Below are positions 53,821-61,809 of a stretch of 64,000 nt of DNA, in pieces. The notes beneath the pieces are model-generated. The model had not been told where the DNA came from, searched no databases, and was given only the letters and a program-made list of their open reading frames with translations. How positions within the stretch are numbered: the stretch's first letter is position 1; each line of letters starts with the position of its first letter. A program made the position numbers and the translations under genes. The stretch is from Anaerolineae bacterium (lineage in GTDB: Bacteria > Chloroflexota > Anaerolineae > Aggregatilineales > J027), in assembly GCA_019913005.1 (NCBI GenBank), contig JAIOHL010000169.1:1-64000 (forward strand). The letters run 5' to 3'.

Positions 53821-55612
53821 ACTTGCAAAAATGATTAAGAAAAACAAACTAGTCAAAAAATATCAAAAAAATCGCAAGCGTAAGCTTGAAAAACTTAAGG
53901 CCATCAACCTTGCGTATGGCACTCAAGATCAAGTAGATCTGATTTCCTATTCAGGACTTAAGGAAGAATCATCATATCTACAAATTAACGATAGATATGT
54001 TAGGACACTATTCGTCTCAGGCTATCCTTATGTGGCCTCAACTGGCTGGTTAAATAACCTCATCAACTTTAACCATGACATCGACATCAGCTACCACATC
54101 GAAGAAGTTGACCCCTTAAGCGCCTTGCCTAAGCTCAGCCGCAAGATTACAGAGCTTGAGAGTACCAAGCGCACTATGCTTAAAGACGGCCGAGTAATTG
54201 GTAGTGAGATTACTGATCCTTTGGAATCTGCCATGGAGTTAAAAGATAAGATCCAACGGGGGCAAGAAAAGCTTTTCCAGGTTTCTTTGTACATGACAAT
54301 TTCTAGTTCAAGTTTGTCAGAGCTTAACAAAACCACTAAACTCCTTGAGACTGTCATGCAAACGAGGCTTTTCTTTATCAAAGTTGCCACCTTCCAGCAA
54401 CTTGAAGGGTTGCAGTCCGTTCTCCCCAGAGCCGAAAACAAACTGGCGCAAAAAAGAAACCTCGATAGCTCGAGCGCTGCCCTCACTTTCCCCTTTGTTT
54501 CATCCGAGCTTGTACAAGAATCAGGAATACTTTATGGCATTAACAAGTCTAATAACTCACTGGTCATAATTGATCGATACTCACTGAATAACGCTAACTC
54601 GATAATATTTGCTCAATCAGGATCAGGCAAAAGTTACACAGCTAAAGTCGAGATCCTGCGCCAACTTATGCAAGGCACTAAGGTTATTATCATTGACCCA
54701 GAGCGGGAGTATAGGCAACTTGCAAAGTCAGTGAATGGTACTTATATCAAACTCTCGGCAACCAGCAAGGAAAAGATTAACCCCTTTGGCTACAGCGCTA
54801 GGAATGTTGTGGGAGAAAATAATCTTGCCGAGCATATCCAGGACTTAACCGAGCTAGTCTCACTCATGGTTGGCTCTCTCACTTCTGAGGAGCGAGCTGT
54901 GGTTGATAAAGCACTATTATCTACCTACAAACAATTTGGCCTGACTGCTAGGAAAAACGCTAAGGAGCCAGGAAAAATTAAATATCCACTCCTTGCAGAC
55001 TTTTTCAAAACCCTTAAGAAAATGAAGCAGAAAGATCTTTGTGACAGGCTGGAGAGATATGTTAAGGGCTCACTGTCTACTGTTTTTGATTCCCAGACCA
55101 ATATCAAACTTGATAACCGCCTGATTGTTTTTGATATTAAGGATCTTTCTGACTCGATTCGTCAAGTTATGATGATGGGGCTTGCTAACTTCGTGAATAA
55201 CGAGGTTAAAAGTAACCCACAGAAGAGGCTTCTGGTGATTGATGAAGGGTGGATTCTCTTACAAGAGCCAGAGAGTGCCAGGTTTATCTCAGGACTAGTT
55301 AGACGAGCCAGAAAATATTATCTAGGGGTAACGATTATTACTCAGCAAGCTAGTGACTTCCTCTCTCAAGATTATGGCAAGGCGATTGCCAGCCAATCGT
55401 CTCTTAGAATCCTTATGAGGCAAGACACCACTACGATTAAGAAAGTTGCTAGAGAGTTTCACCTCTCGGCATACGAGCAACACTATCTGCTTACTTGTGA
55501 CCGGGGTGAAGCTTTACTTATTGCTGATCAAAACCATGTAGCGGTTAAAATTGTTGCTTCAGAAGAGGAACACCCACTCCTAACCACTGACCCCAGGGAA
55601 GTCTACATTTAA
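53813..55612 (+). CDS. VirB4-type conjugation ATPase
   Basis: 599 residues. Walker A is AQSGSGKS at 267-274 (Lys273), IIDPEREYRQLAKS follows, and Walker B is in LLVIDEGWILLQEPESARFI. QQASDFLSQDYGKAIASQSSLRILM is the usual C-terminal motif. The N terminus is Lys-rich. As the central motor of the secretion system it energises pilus assembly and DNA transfer. Overlap with the preceding gene and four bases to the next put it in the same operon. Confidence 0.93.
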   Translation: MSKLAKMIKKNKLVKKYQKNRKRKLEKLKAINLAYGTQDQVDLISYSGLKEESSYLQINDRYVRTLFVSGYPYVASTGWLNNLINFNHDIDISYHIEEVDPLSALPKLSRKITELESTKRTMLKDGRVIGSEITDPLESAMELKDKIQRGQEKLFQVSLYMTISSSSLSELNKTTKLLETVMQTRLFFIKVATFQQLEGLQSVLPRAENKLAQKRNLDSSSAALTFPFVSSELVQESGILYGINKSNNSLVIIDRYSLNNANSIIFAQSGSGKSYTAKVEILRQLMQGTKVIIIDPEREYRQLAKSVNGTYIKLSATSKEKINPFGYSARNVVGENNLAEHIQDLTELVSLMVGSLTSEERAVVDKALLSTYKQFGLTARKNAKEPGKIKYPLLADFFKTLKKMKQKDLCDRLERYVKGSLSTVFDSQTNIKLDNRLIVFDIKDLSDSIRQVMMMGLANFVNNEVKSNPQKRLLVIDEGWILLQEPESARFISGLVRRARKYYLGVTIITQQASDFLSQDYGKAIASQSSLRILMRQDTTTIKKVAREFHLSAYEQHYLLTCDRGEALLIADQNHVAVKIVASEEEHPLLTTDPREVYI

Positions 55613-55615
55613 GCC

Positions 55616-56215
55616 ATGAATCCCAAGCTCTTACTTACTCTTTGGTCATTTAAGAAAGAGTTGAAAGTTGTCTTACTGGCCTTTCTCGTTCTCCTTATGC
55701 TCCCCGTGATTGCAGTTATTTTACTTACTCAAGTTGGTATTAACATCATCTCAGACAAGCTAGTTGAGCAAAACCCTGTTACTCAGACTGTTGAGATTAA
55801 AGATCCCACAACTGGTGAGGTAGTAGCAGAAGTGGATAAGCAGATAGTTTGGCCTACTCAGGGGGTTATAACTCTTGAGTTTGGAGAGTCTAGCAAGTTT
55901 CAGGTTTTTCATACAGGATTAGATATTGCTAATTCTCTAGACTATCCGGTTAACCCGGCGATGGATGGCACAGTCATCTATGCTGGCGAAATATTCTGGG
56001 GATATGGCAAGCATGTGATTATTGACCACGGAGACAACCTCACCACGATTTATGCCCACCTTAACCATATCTATGTCTACGAAGGGCAGAAGGTGACTAC
56101 TGCAGATGTTATTGGTGGACAGGGACGAACTGGATGGGCTACAGGAGTCCATCTACATTTCCAAGTTAATGTGTACGGAATACCTGTCAATCCAAGGGTA
56201 TTTTTAGGAAAGTAA
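55616..56215 (+). CDS. M23 (LytM) peptidoglycan endopeptidase of the secretion system
   Basis: 199 residues. A membrane anchor (VLLAFLVLLMLPVIAVILLTQVGINII, about 20-46) precedes the LytM domain: VFHTGLDIAN supplies His and Asp, and HLHFQVN the last zinc His. The domain cleaves cell-wall cross-links; in conjugation operons it opens a local gap for the channel. It is the last gene of the run that starts at 51080. Confidence 0.9.
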   Translation: MNPKLLLTLWSFKKELKVVLLAFLVLLMLPVIAVILLTQVGINIISDKLVEQNPVTQTVEIKDPTTGEVVAEVDKQIVWPTQGVITLEFGESSKFQVFHTGLDIANSLDYPVNPAMDGTVIYAGEIFWGYGKHVIIDHGDNLTTIYAHLNHIYVYEGQKVTTADVIGGQGRTGWATGVHLHFQVNVYGIPVNPRVFLGK

Positions 56216-56232
56216 TTATGAATTTTGCACAG

Positions 56233-56257
56233 TTCATATATAATATAAATATATGAA
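56233..56257. promoter_or_regulatory. Inverted repeat over the start of the XRE gene
   Basis: ttcatatat (56233-56241) and atatatgaa (56249-56257) form a perfect 9-bp inverted repeat spaced by 7 bases that covers the ATG at 56253. It is a probable autoregulatory operator. Its AT-rich style resembles the palindrome at 36090. Confidence 0.6.
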
Positions 56258-56471
56258 TAGCAAAAAAGTTAACAACGGCACTAGAAATAGTCTGGGGAAG
56301 CAGATTAAAGAAGCTCGAGAAAAACTTGGATTTACTCAATCACAGGTTGCTCAAAAAGCTGACATGACTGTTAACTATTACGCCATGATTGAGAGAGGTG
56401 AAGTTAATCCATCACTTGAGAAAATTAAAGGCATAGCCAACGTACTTAAGCTGAAGCTAACAATTTCCTAA
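56253..56471 (+). CDS. XRE/Cro-type helix-turn-helix regulator
   Basis: 72 residues, almost all one HTH_3 domain: LGKQIKEAREKLGFTQSQVAQKADMTVNYYAMIERGEVNPSLEKIKGIANVL. No dimerisation or effector domain is attached. It is a probable repressor of the element, acting on the inverted repeat over its own start and perhaps on the recombinase promoter. It overlaps the end of the convergent gene by 26 bases. Confidence 0.9.
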   Translation: MNSKKVNNGTRNSLGKQIKEAREKLGFTQSQVAQKADMTVNYYAMIERGEVNPSLEKIKGIANVLKLKLTIS

Positions 56472-56706
56472 TTTGCAGAATTGCTTCTGCAAATACTTGC
56501 ATATTTTTGACTAACTTTTCTGCATCCTCGAGCGCTACTTTGGCATTCTCTTTCTTTAAGCTACTCATGGCAGATTTAAACATCTGGTCGTAATTTTCAG
56601 GGTCAGTAGCAAAGACAAAGACATCATCAGGGATTGCATTGAATTTACTCCAGTCAATCGCGCCAATTTCTTTCCATGGCAAACTTTTTGCCAGATTATC
56701 TTTCAT
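56446..56706 (-). CDS. Small protein of unknown function
   Basis: 86 residues. Not recognised. The first half contains WKEIGAIDWSKFNAIPDDVFVFATDPENYDQMF; the second half is a Lys/Glu/Ala helix. It is downstream of the PLD nuclease gene on the same strand (28-base gap) and may be its partner. The 3' end overlaps the XRE gene, so the two are transcribed towards each other. Confidence 0.6.
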   Translation of the reverse strand: MKDNLAKSLPWKEIGAIDWSKFNAIPDDVFVFATDPENYDQMFKSAMSSLKKENAKVALEDAEKLVKNMQVFAEAILQIRKLLASA

Positions 56707-56733
56707 GGATATTATTATACCGAGGATATATGG

Positions 56734-57183
56734 CTAAAGATACTGGTTAAGTTTAAGAAACAAAATCATTTCTTCTGCTATTTTGGTTGAGTAGATCCTT
56801 CGCATAATTTCTCGACTTTTGTTTTGAGACAAAATATTGAGACTGCCTTCCCAGAGAATTGTTCTGTCAATTATTGCTAGCTTGCGATGATGATTGCCAG
56901 AGCAGATTAAGGTTTGTATGCCCACTTGCTCAAAACGCTGGATAATTTGTTCAGATTCACTCATATATGGCTCTTGGTGTTCACTAGGATCTCTGGTTAT
57001 TACATAGATTTTAATGCCTCTGGAAAGCAGTTCCTTGAACACGGACGAGAGCTTGCTTACTCGATCAATAGTGATAAAAGGACTTTCAATCACGACTTCG
57101 TGCTTGGCACGAAGTAAATCCTCTGTAAACTTTTGATAAAAATTAGTTTCATCATAGAGTTTTGAGTCGGATATACAGCTCAT
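56734..57183 (-). CDS. Phospholipase-D-like (Nuc-type) protein with one HKD motif
   Basis: 149 residues. The HKD motif is His99-x-Lys101-x4-Asp106 (HRKLAIID), followed by RTILWEGSLN, typical of the single-motif PLDc_2 nucleases that dimerise. The N-terminal FTEDLLRAKHEVVIESPFI segment fits the fold. No signal peptide, so it acts in the cytoplasm, probably on DNA. In the circular element it would lie just behind the recombinase on the same strand. It could serve DNA processing or degradation of rivals; the sequence does not decide. Confidence 0.8.
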   Translation of the reverse strand: MSCISDSKLYDETNFYQKFTEDLLRAKHEVVIESPFITIDRVSKLSSVFKELLSRGIKIYVITRDPSEHQEPYMSESEQIIQRFEQVGIQTLICSGNHHRKLAIIDRTILWEGSLNILSQNKSREIMRRIYSTKIAEEMILFLKLNQYL

Positions 57184-57249
57184 ATATCCTCCTCTTCCCC
57201 ATCTTGATAGGCTTCCATTAGCTTGTTAAAATATGAAAGGATCTTGGGG

Positions 57250-57256
57250 AGATGGG
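57250..57256. other. attR core of the nested element
   Basis: agatggg, identical to attL. To its right the sequence (gttcaaaataatttgcatct) continues the outer-element frame broken at 34214 and then becomes GC-richer. The stretch 57257-57405 holds no gene beyond this short tail; a 6-bp inverted repeat tgggca/tgccca lies near 57365-57386. Confidence 0.75.
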
Positions 57257-57438
57257 GTTCAAAATAATTTGCATCTCCCGCAGGTGAGCGAAGTTGAACC
57301 ACCTCCACCTCAATTCGGAGGCTGGACGCCACCGACCCCAAATCGCAAGCGGCGAATTTGACATTGGGCAGACTCACGCTTGCCCATTTGCTACGATAGA
57401 CAGATATGAAATTAAGGCTGTTATTCGACCAAACAACC

Positions 57439-58440
57439 ATGAATAAGAAACCGACTCAATCTAAACAGTCAAACGAGGAACGCTTGCCCGCCTATGTGCG
57501 GGCCAAGCAACCTCCCGGCCTACGTTTAACCGAACGAGACCAACAGGTTTTGCTCACCATCTACCGCTATGATGGCGTGGTATCGGTTGATCAGATTCAC
57601 CGCTGGTTCTTTCCGGGTGAAGCCAACAAACGCAACGCCCAACGCCGGATTAGTCTGCTCTACCATAATGGCTGTCTACAGCGTCCCACGCGCCAAGAAT
57701 TGTATCGTGTGCCCGAACCCATTGTGTGGCTAGATACCGCTGGCGCTGAAGAAGTTGCCAAGCAACTCGACACCCCGCTAGATGAATTGCACTGGCGCTC
57801 AACTCCTCGCTGGAGCAAAGTCACGCATGACCTGCTGCTCAACGAGTTTCGCCATACGATGGAAGTAGCGACGCTTAACCATCCGCGTTATCGCCTTGAA
57901 ACATGGCATGGGCAAGATGAGTTAGTGCGGTTATTTGCCAAGCCTATCCCCTATCTTGACCAACAGGGGGAACGCAAGGAAAAACTGGTGCAGCCCGACG
58001 GCTTCTTTTCACTATTTGCGAAGGCCGAGGGTGAAAACAAAGGCTACCGCGTGCCGTTTTTGGTCGAGTTGGATAATGGCACGGAATCCAATTCCCGTTT
58101 TGGGCGAGATAAGGTGTCGCCGGGGGTACATCTGGTGTATTCCAAGGGCTACCAGAACCAACTGACCTTTAAGACCGGACGGTTTTTGGTGATCGTGGCA
58201 GGTTCAGAGCAACGGTTTCATAACATGCGCTCCGAAGTCACGAATGCGGGAGGTGCGGCCTATTTTCTGTTTACGCGGAGTGCATGGGTCAGACCAGACA
58301 CCATTTTAGCCAAGCCGATTTGGTATTTTCCCCATCTGGACACCCCCTTTGCGCTTGAGGCATTTGGCACACCTGCGTTTCAAGCCTATGCCCAACAGGT
58401 GCTTGCCCCTGCACCCCACCTCAAATTATTGCAGCCATGA
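57439..58440 (+). CDS. Replication-relaxation family protein, outer element
   Basis: 333 residues from the ATG at 57439; an in-frame ATG at 57406 would add eleven residues and no ribosome site favours either. LRLTERDQQVLLTIYRYDGVVSVDQIHRWFF is the winged-helix start of the Replic_Relax family, and VPFLVELDNGTESNSRFGRDKVSPGVHLVYSKGY the conserved core with acidic residues. It is related in plan to the shorter protein at 38874 in the nested element. It may initiate replication or processing together with the TraD-like ATPase downstream. Confidence 0.85.
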   Translation: MNKKPTQSKQSNEERLPAYVRAKQPPGLRLTERDQQVLLTIYRYDGVVSVDQIHRWFFPGEANKRNAQRRISLLYHNGCLQRPTRQELYRVPEPIVWLDTAGAEEVAKQLDTPLDELHWRSTPRWSKVTHDLLLNEFRHTMEVATLNHPRYRLETWHGQDELVRLFAKPIPYLDQQGERKEKLVQPDGFFSLFAKAEGENKGYRVPFLVELDNGTESNSRFGRDKVSPGVHLVYSKGYQNQLTFKTGRFLVIVAGSEQRFHNMRSEVTNAGGAAYFLFTRSAWVRPDTILAKPIWYFPHLDTPFALEAFGTPAFQAYAQQVLAPAPHLKLLQP

Positions 58441-58539
58441 GTTGATGCCAAGACGTGATACTTTACAGCGGCATGGCGCGTTTGTTAAAGTTTAAACTCC
58501 GGCCCGCTTACTACCAATGGGCCACGCGAAAGGAGTGGT

Positions 58540-59349
58540 GTGCATGAACGCTTATTGGAACTCGCACCACCCCAACCCTTTGATGAGGCGATTGCCCCGG
58601 TCTACAGCAATCTCGTGCGAATCTTAGGGAAAATCTACCGCAATCATCCCGAAGTGGACGATTTAATTCAAGAGGGCTTGCTGTACTTGTGGCAGATGTG
58701 GAAATTGGATACCCGGTTATTTGAGACACAAAGCCTACCCTTTATTGTCGGAATGGCAAAACGCGGCAGCGCGGGGCGGTATTTGGAGTTAATGAACGGA
58801 CGGGCCAAGTTTGATGGGGGTAGCCTTGATGACCCCGACACCCTGAAACGCCCAGCCGTGCAGAAAAAAATCAATGGGGGGTATGGTCGAGAGATTTACT
58901 TGGCTGAGTTGCGCGTAGATTTATCAAGGGCAGCCCAGCACATTCATACCAAATACCAAACCCGGCAGAACAAGCAATTTAACGCTAAAAAGCGCGAACA
59001 AGTGGCGGTGATCTTACGTGACTTTTTGGATCATCGGGATAGGCATGAGACCGCGACGAAGGTTGGTATGAGTGTGAAATCACTGGGCCAATGGCACACC
59101 TTTTTTCGGGAGGATTTTCGAAAATTGTTGGTGGGCTACGGTAGCCCAGAGGATAGGAATAAGCGACCCTATACCGAAGCGGAGGTTGCCCTCCTTTTTC
59201 AACTAGTAGCACAGGGCTTGAGTTACCGCAAAATTGCGACCCGGTTAGGGCGAAGTCTTGACTCAGTGACGAGCAAGTATTATGAGGTTCGCACCGTCCA
59301 AACCCAACAGCCACTTGAGACCGATGTATTGCCAATGGCAGGTGATTAG
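58540..59349 (+). CDS. Sigma-70-like/HTH protein of the outer element
   Basis: 269 residues from a GTG with aaggag five bases upstream. The N terminus (VRILGKIYRNHPEVDDLIQEGLLYLWQMW) looks like sigma region 2; the C terminus (YTEAEVALLFQLVAQGLSYRKIATRLGRSLDSVTSKYYEVR) is a helix-turn-helix resembling sigma region 4 or a Myb/SANT-like unit. The spacing between the two is longer than in ordinary ECF factors. It may be an element-specific transcription factor. DNA binding is likely, true sigma function uncertain. Confidence 0.7.
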   Translation: MHERLLELAPPQPFDEAIAPVYSNLVRILGKIYRNHPEVDDLIQEGLLYLWQMWKLDTRLFETQSLPFIVGMAKRGSAGRYLELMNGRAKFDGGSLDDPDTLKRPAVQKKINGGYGREIYLAELRVDLSRAAQHIHTKYQTRQNKQFNAKKREQVAVILRDFLDHRDRHETATKVGMSVKSLGQWHTFFREDFRKLLVGYGSPEDRNKRPYTEAEVALLFQLVAQGLSYRKIATRLGRSLDSVTSKYYEVRTVQTQQPLETDVLPMAGD

Positions 59350-59433
59350 GGTGTTGTCCCTTATGACGTTACTCTGTCGGCTGTTTATTCGGGTGTACAT
59401 ACCCATCACCTATCTGTTAACTTGTAACGGTTT

Positions 59434-60834
59434 ATGCGTCCGCTCCTGCCCTACTCCAGCGGATTGTGTTTGGGGCGCTTGGGTAGTCTCCCCTTTTCGT
59501 TTGTGCCCAAAGTGTATTTGTCGGAAGCCGAGCGCCGCAAACATCTGTATGTGTTGGGGATTACGGGTAAAGGCAAATCTAAATTCCTAGAGGGGTTAGT
59601 CATTCAAGACATTTTGGCAGGTCGAGGTGTGGGCGTGATTGACCCCCACTCCGATCTGGTAAAAAACATATTCGCCGGAGTTGCCGCCACCGGGTATTTT
59701 GACCAACCTACTAATCTTGAAAGGATTGTCTATCTGGACATGAGTCGTTTAGATTGTGTCGTGCCGTTCAACATCCTAAGTGTGCCGGGTGATCCCTATG
59801 CAGTGGCGCAGTTAGTGATTGAAGCCTTTCGCCGGACATGGCCCGATGCCCTTAAAGAAGCGCCGCAGTTTACCAACATCATGATTGCAGCACTGGTGGT
59901 GCTGATTAAGACAGGCCAGACCTTAGTAGATGTTCACCGCCTACTAACGGACGATAACTGGCGCGAGGCGTTGCTAGTCCAAGCGGCTGACGAGCAGGCC
60001 AGCAGTTTTTTTCATGACCGCTATGATAAATGGGGCCGGGAAGCACCCCTCATGCGCGAAAGTACCCTCAATAAAGTGAGTGCTTTTGCCTTTAATCCCA
60101 CCATCAGGCGGATGTTAGGCCATCGGGATAACTCACTAGATTTTCGTGCCTTGATGGACAATCGCAAAGTCTTGCTATGCGACTTAGGCGGTGAACCCGA
60201 GACACGGCGGCTACTCGGTAGTCTGTTGGTGACGTTTTTGGAATACGCCGCTTTCACCCGCCGTGACCTACCTACCCACGCGCGTATCCCCTTTTATTTG
60301 TACATGGATGAGTTTCAGGATTTTAGTGCCAACGACGGGAGTGCTAAAAGCCTATCCCAAATCCTCTCAGAGGCCCGAAAATTCGCTTTACACCTCACAC
60401 TGGCCCATCAGAGCCTTTCGCAACTGCAAACCCGTTTAAGCGGCGCTATTGGCAATATCCAAACGAAGGTTTTGTTTGGGATGAGTCGCCAAGATGCGGA
60501 GGTGTTTGGACGCTCAATTGGACAAATTGATACTCGCGCCGTGAAGGAAAACCCCAAGACGGATTACCAGCATCCCCTCTTTGAGGGTTTACCGGAACAA
60601 TGGGAAAGTTACATTAGCTCGCTGCAATGGCAGAAACCGCAACAGGCCCATGTGATTGACAGTGCCGGACGCATGTATCGTATGACCACGCTCCCCTTGC
60701 CCGAACCCCCGGTGGGTAGCCCACAAGTGGAGACCTTAACCAATCAATTACTCGCCCGTTTCATCGAGCCAGAACAACCAGAGGTCAACCTGCCTGTATT
60801 GGCCTACTTGCCACATCTTGAGTTTGCTGATTGA
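59434..60834 (+). CDS. TraD/VirD4-like ATPase, outer element copy B
   Basis: 466 residues. Walker A GITGKGKS is at 42-49, VGVIDPHSDLVKNIF follows, and Walker B is YLYMDEFQDFSAND. SEARKFALHLTLAHQSLSQL is the same sensor region as in copies at 31906 and 36202. It lacks membrane segments. Two such motors in one element suggest separate tasks, such as transfer and partition, or an old duplication. Neighbouring Replic_Relax and Par genes support a role in element DNA handling. Confidence 0.87.
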   Translation: MRPLLPYSSGLCLGRLGSLPFSFVPKVYLSEAERRKHLYVLGITGKGKSKFLEGLVIQDILAGRGVGVIDPHSDLVKNIFAGVAATGYFDQPTNLERIVYLDMSRLDCVVPFNILSVPGDPYAVAQLVIEAFRRTWPDALKEAPQFTNIMIAALVVLIKTGQTLVDVHRLLTDDNWREALLVQAADEQASSFFHDRYDKWGREAPLMRESTLNKVSAFAFNPTIRRMLGHRDNSLDFRALMDNRKVLLCDLGGEPETRRLLGSLLVTFLEYAAFTRRDLPTHARIPFYLYMDEFQDFSANDGSAKSLSQILSEARKFALHLTLAHQSLSQLQTRLSGAIGNIQTKVLFGMSRQDAEVFGRSIGQIDTRAVKENPKTDYQHPLFEGLPEQWESYISSLQWQKPQQAHVIDSAGRMYRMTTLPLPEPPVGSPQVETLTNQLLARFIEPEQPEVNLPVLAYLPHLEFAD

Positions 60835-60886
60835 CACGCGGATAGCCGCATGTTTATATGAAAGTTGTACAAAGATTGTCCCGCTT

Positions 60887-61039
60887 ATGGCAAACAAAAA
60901 AGTCAACCAAACCTTTGTGCGATTCGCCATTCCCGCGCACCTAAAACGTGACTTGGAACGTTTGGCTGTCGCCCGCAATATTTCCCTCTCGGCCCTGCTC
61001 CGTCTGGTGTTATCTGAATATGTCAAACACAAAGGATAA
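60887..61039 (+). CDS. Ribbon-helix-helix (CopG/MetJ-like) protein
   Basis: 50 residues from the ATG at 60887; a longer frame from 60818 would overlap the ATPase gene. VNQTFVRFAIPAHLKRDLERLAVARNISLSALLRLVLSEYVKH shows the beta strand followed by two helices of RHH proteins. It lies 5 bases before parA and probably represses the par genes, as small RHH proteins do on plasmids. Confidence 0.75.
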   Translation: MANKKVNQTFVRFAIPAHLKRDLERLAVARNISLSALLRLVLSEYVKHKG

Positions 61040-61044
61040 CCATT

Positions 61045-61809
61045 ATGGTCATTTGTATTGCGAATCAGAAAGGTGGGGTTGCCAAAAGTACCACCGCGAT
61101 TAATCTAGCCGCTGGCCTATCCCTAGAAGGTTATAAGGTACTGCTCATTGATGTTGACCCCCAAGCCAATACCACTCAAGTCTTTATTCATCCCAACATT
61201 GAAATAGACCTCGAAAAATCCCTGTATAACGTCATTATTCGGTTTGCACCGCTGGCTTCCGTCGTACAACCCACTGCTTTCCCCAACCTTGATTTTGTCC
61301 CGGCCCATATTCGACTTTCCGGTGTGGATTTAGAACTAGCCCAAGCCTTTGACAACCGCAGTGCGCGTTTGAAACAAGCCATAGACCAGATCAAAGACCG
61401 CTACGACTACATCATTATGGATAATGCCCCCTCACTAGGTTTACTCACCATCAATTCGTTTGTGGCAAGTGATCGGCTCATTATTCCCGTTTCAACCGCC
61501 TTTTTTGCATTAACGGGTTTGGTACAACTGCAAGAGACGATTGGCATGGTCAAACAAACGCAGTTGAACCCCTCCCTCGAAATTCTAGGGGTCTTGTGTA
61601 CTTTCGCCGAGAATACAAACGTTTCAAGGGATGTCGAACAACAACTTCGCAGTCATTTTGGAGAGGTCGTATTCCAGACGAAAATCCCGAAAAATGTGTC
61701 CTTAGAGGAGGCCCATTCCAACCATACCCACATTTTTGCCCACTCCCCCAGTAGCAGCGGGGCCATCGCGTATAAAGCACTGATTAAGGAAGTAATTGCC
61801 CGCCGATGA
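61045..61809 (+). CDS. parA: ParA-type partition ATPase
   Basis: 254 residues. The deviant Walker A is NQKGGVAKSTT (residues about 7-17), with LLIDVDPQANTT and YIIMDNAPSLGLLTINS as the further motifs. No N-terminal DNA-binding domain, so it belongs to the short, Soj-like group. It moves element DNA to daughter cells together with a centromere-binding protein, here most likely the next gene, which it overlaps by four bases. Confidence 0.93.
   Translation: MVICIANQKGGVAKSTTAINLAAGLSLEGYKVLLIDVDPQANTTQVFIHPNIEIDLEKSLYNVIIRFAPLASVVQPTAFPNLDFVPAHIRLSGVDLELAQAFDNRSARLKQAIDQIKDRYDYIIMDNAPSLGLLTINSFVASDRLIIPVSTAFFALTGLVQLQETIGMVKQTQLNPSLEILGVLCTFAENTNVSRDVEQQLRSHFGEVVFQTKIPKNVSLEEAHSNHTHIFAHSPSSSGAIAYKALIKEVIARR

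Larger units (their letters stand above)
34204..57256. mobile_element. Nested conjugative element carrying a diversity-generating retroelement (~23.05 kb)
   Basis: The element is bounded by agatggg cores at 34204-34210 and 57250-57256 and is visibly more AT-rich than its surroundings. Genes from left to right: large serine recombinase and partner, coupling ATPase, replication-relaxation protein, DUF2958, Avd, TR, reverse transcriptase, KilA-N, VR-bearing surface protein, ABC exporter, type IV secretion genes, M23 hydrolase, XRE regulator, PLD nuclease. Joining the ends gives a recombinase that stops after PQDPFIF and restores the outer ORF. Gene style resembles Patescibacteria elements. No classical relaxase is visible. 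Confidence 0.85.

Noticed and set aside
56253-56706. Toxin-antitoxin pair made of the XRE gene and its convergent neighbour
   Set aside because: The genes face each other rather than forming an operon, and the 86-residue product shows no toxin motif.
34204-57256. Explanation of the nested region as an assembly chimera
   Set aside because: Both junctions share the same core, and two reading frames are restored by joining the ends. It still deserves a long-read check.
57180-57440. 86-residue minus-strand ORF over the right junction
   Set aside because: It crosses the attR core, so its upstream half is outer-element DNA. Only a few codons before the PLD gene lie in the nested element, with no start supported.
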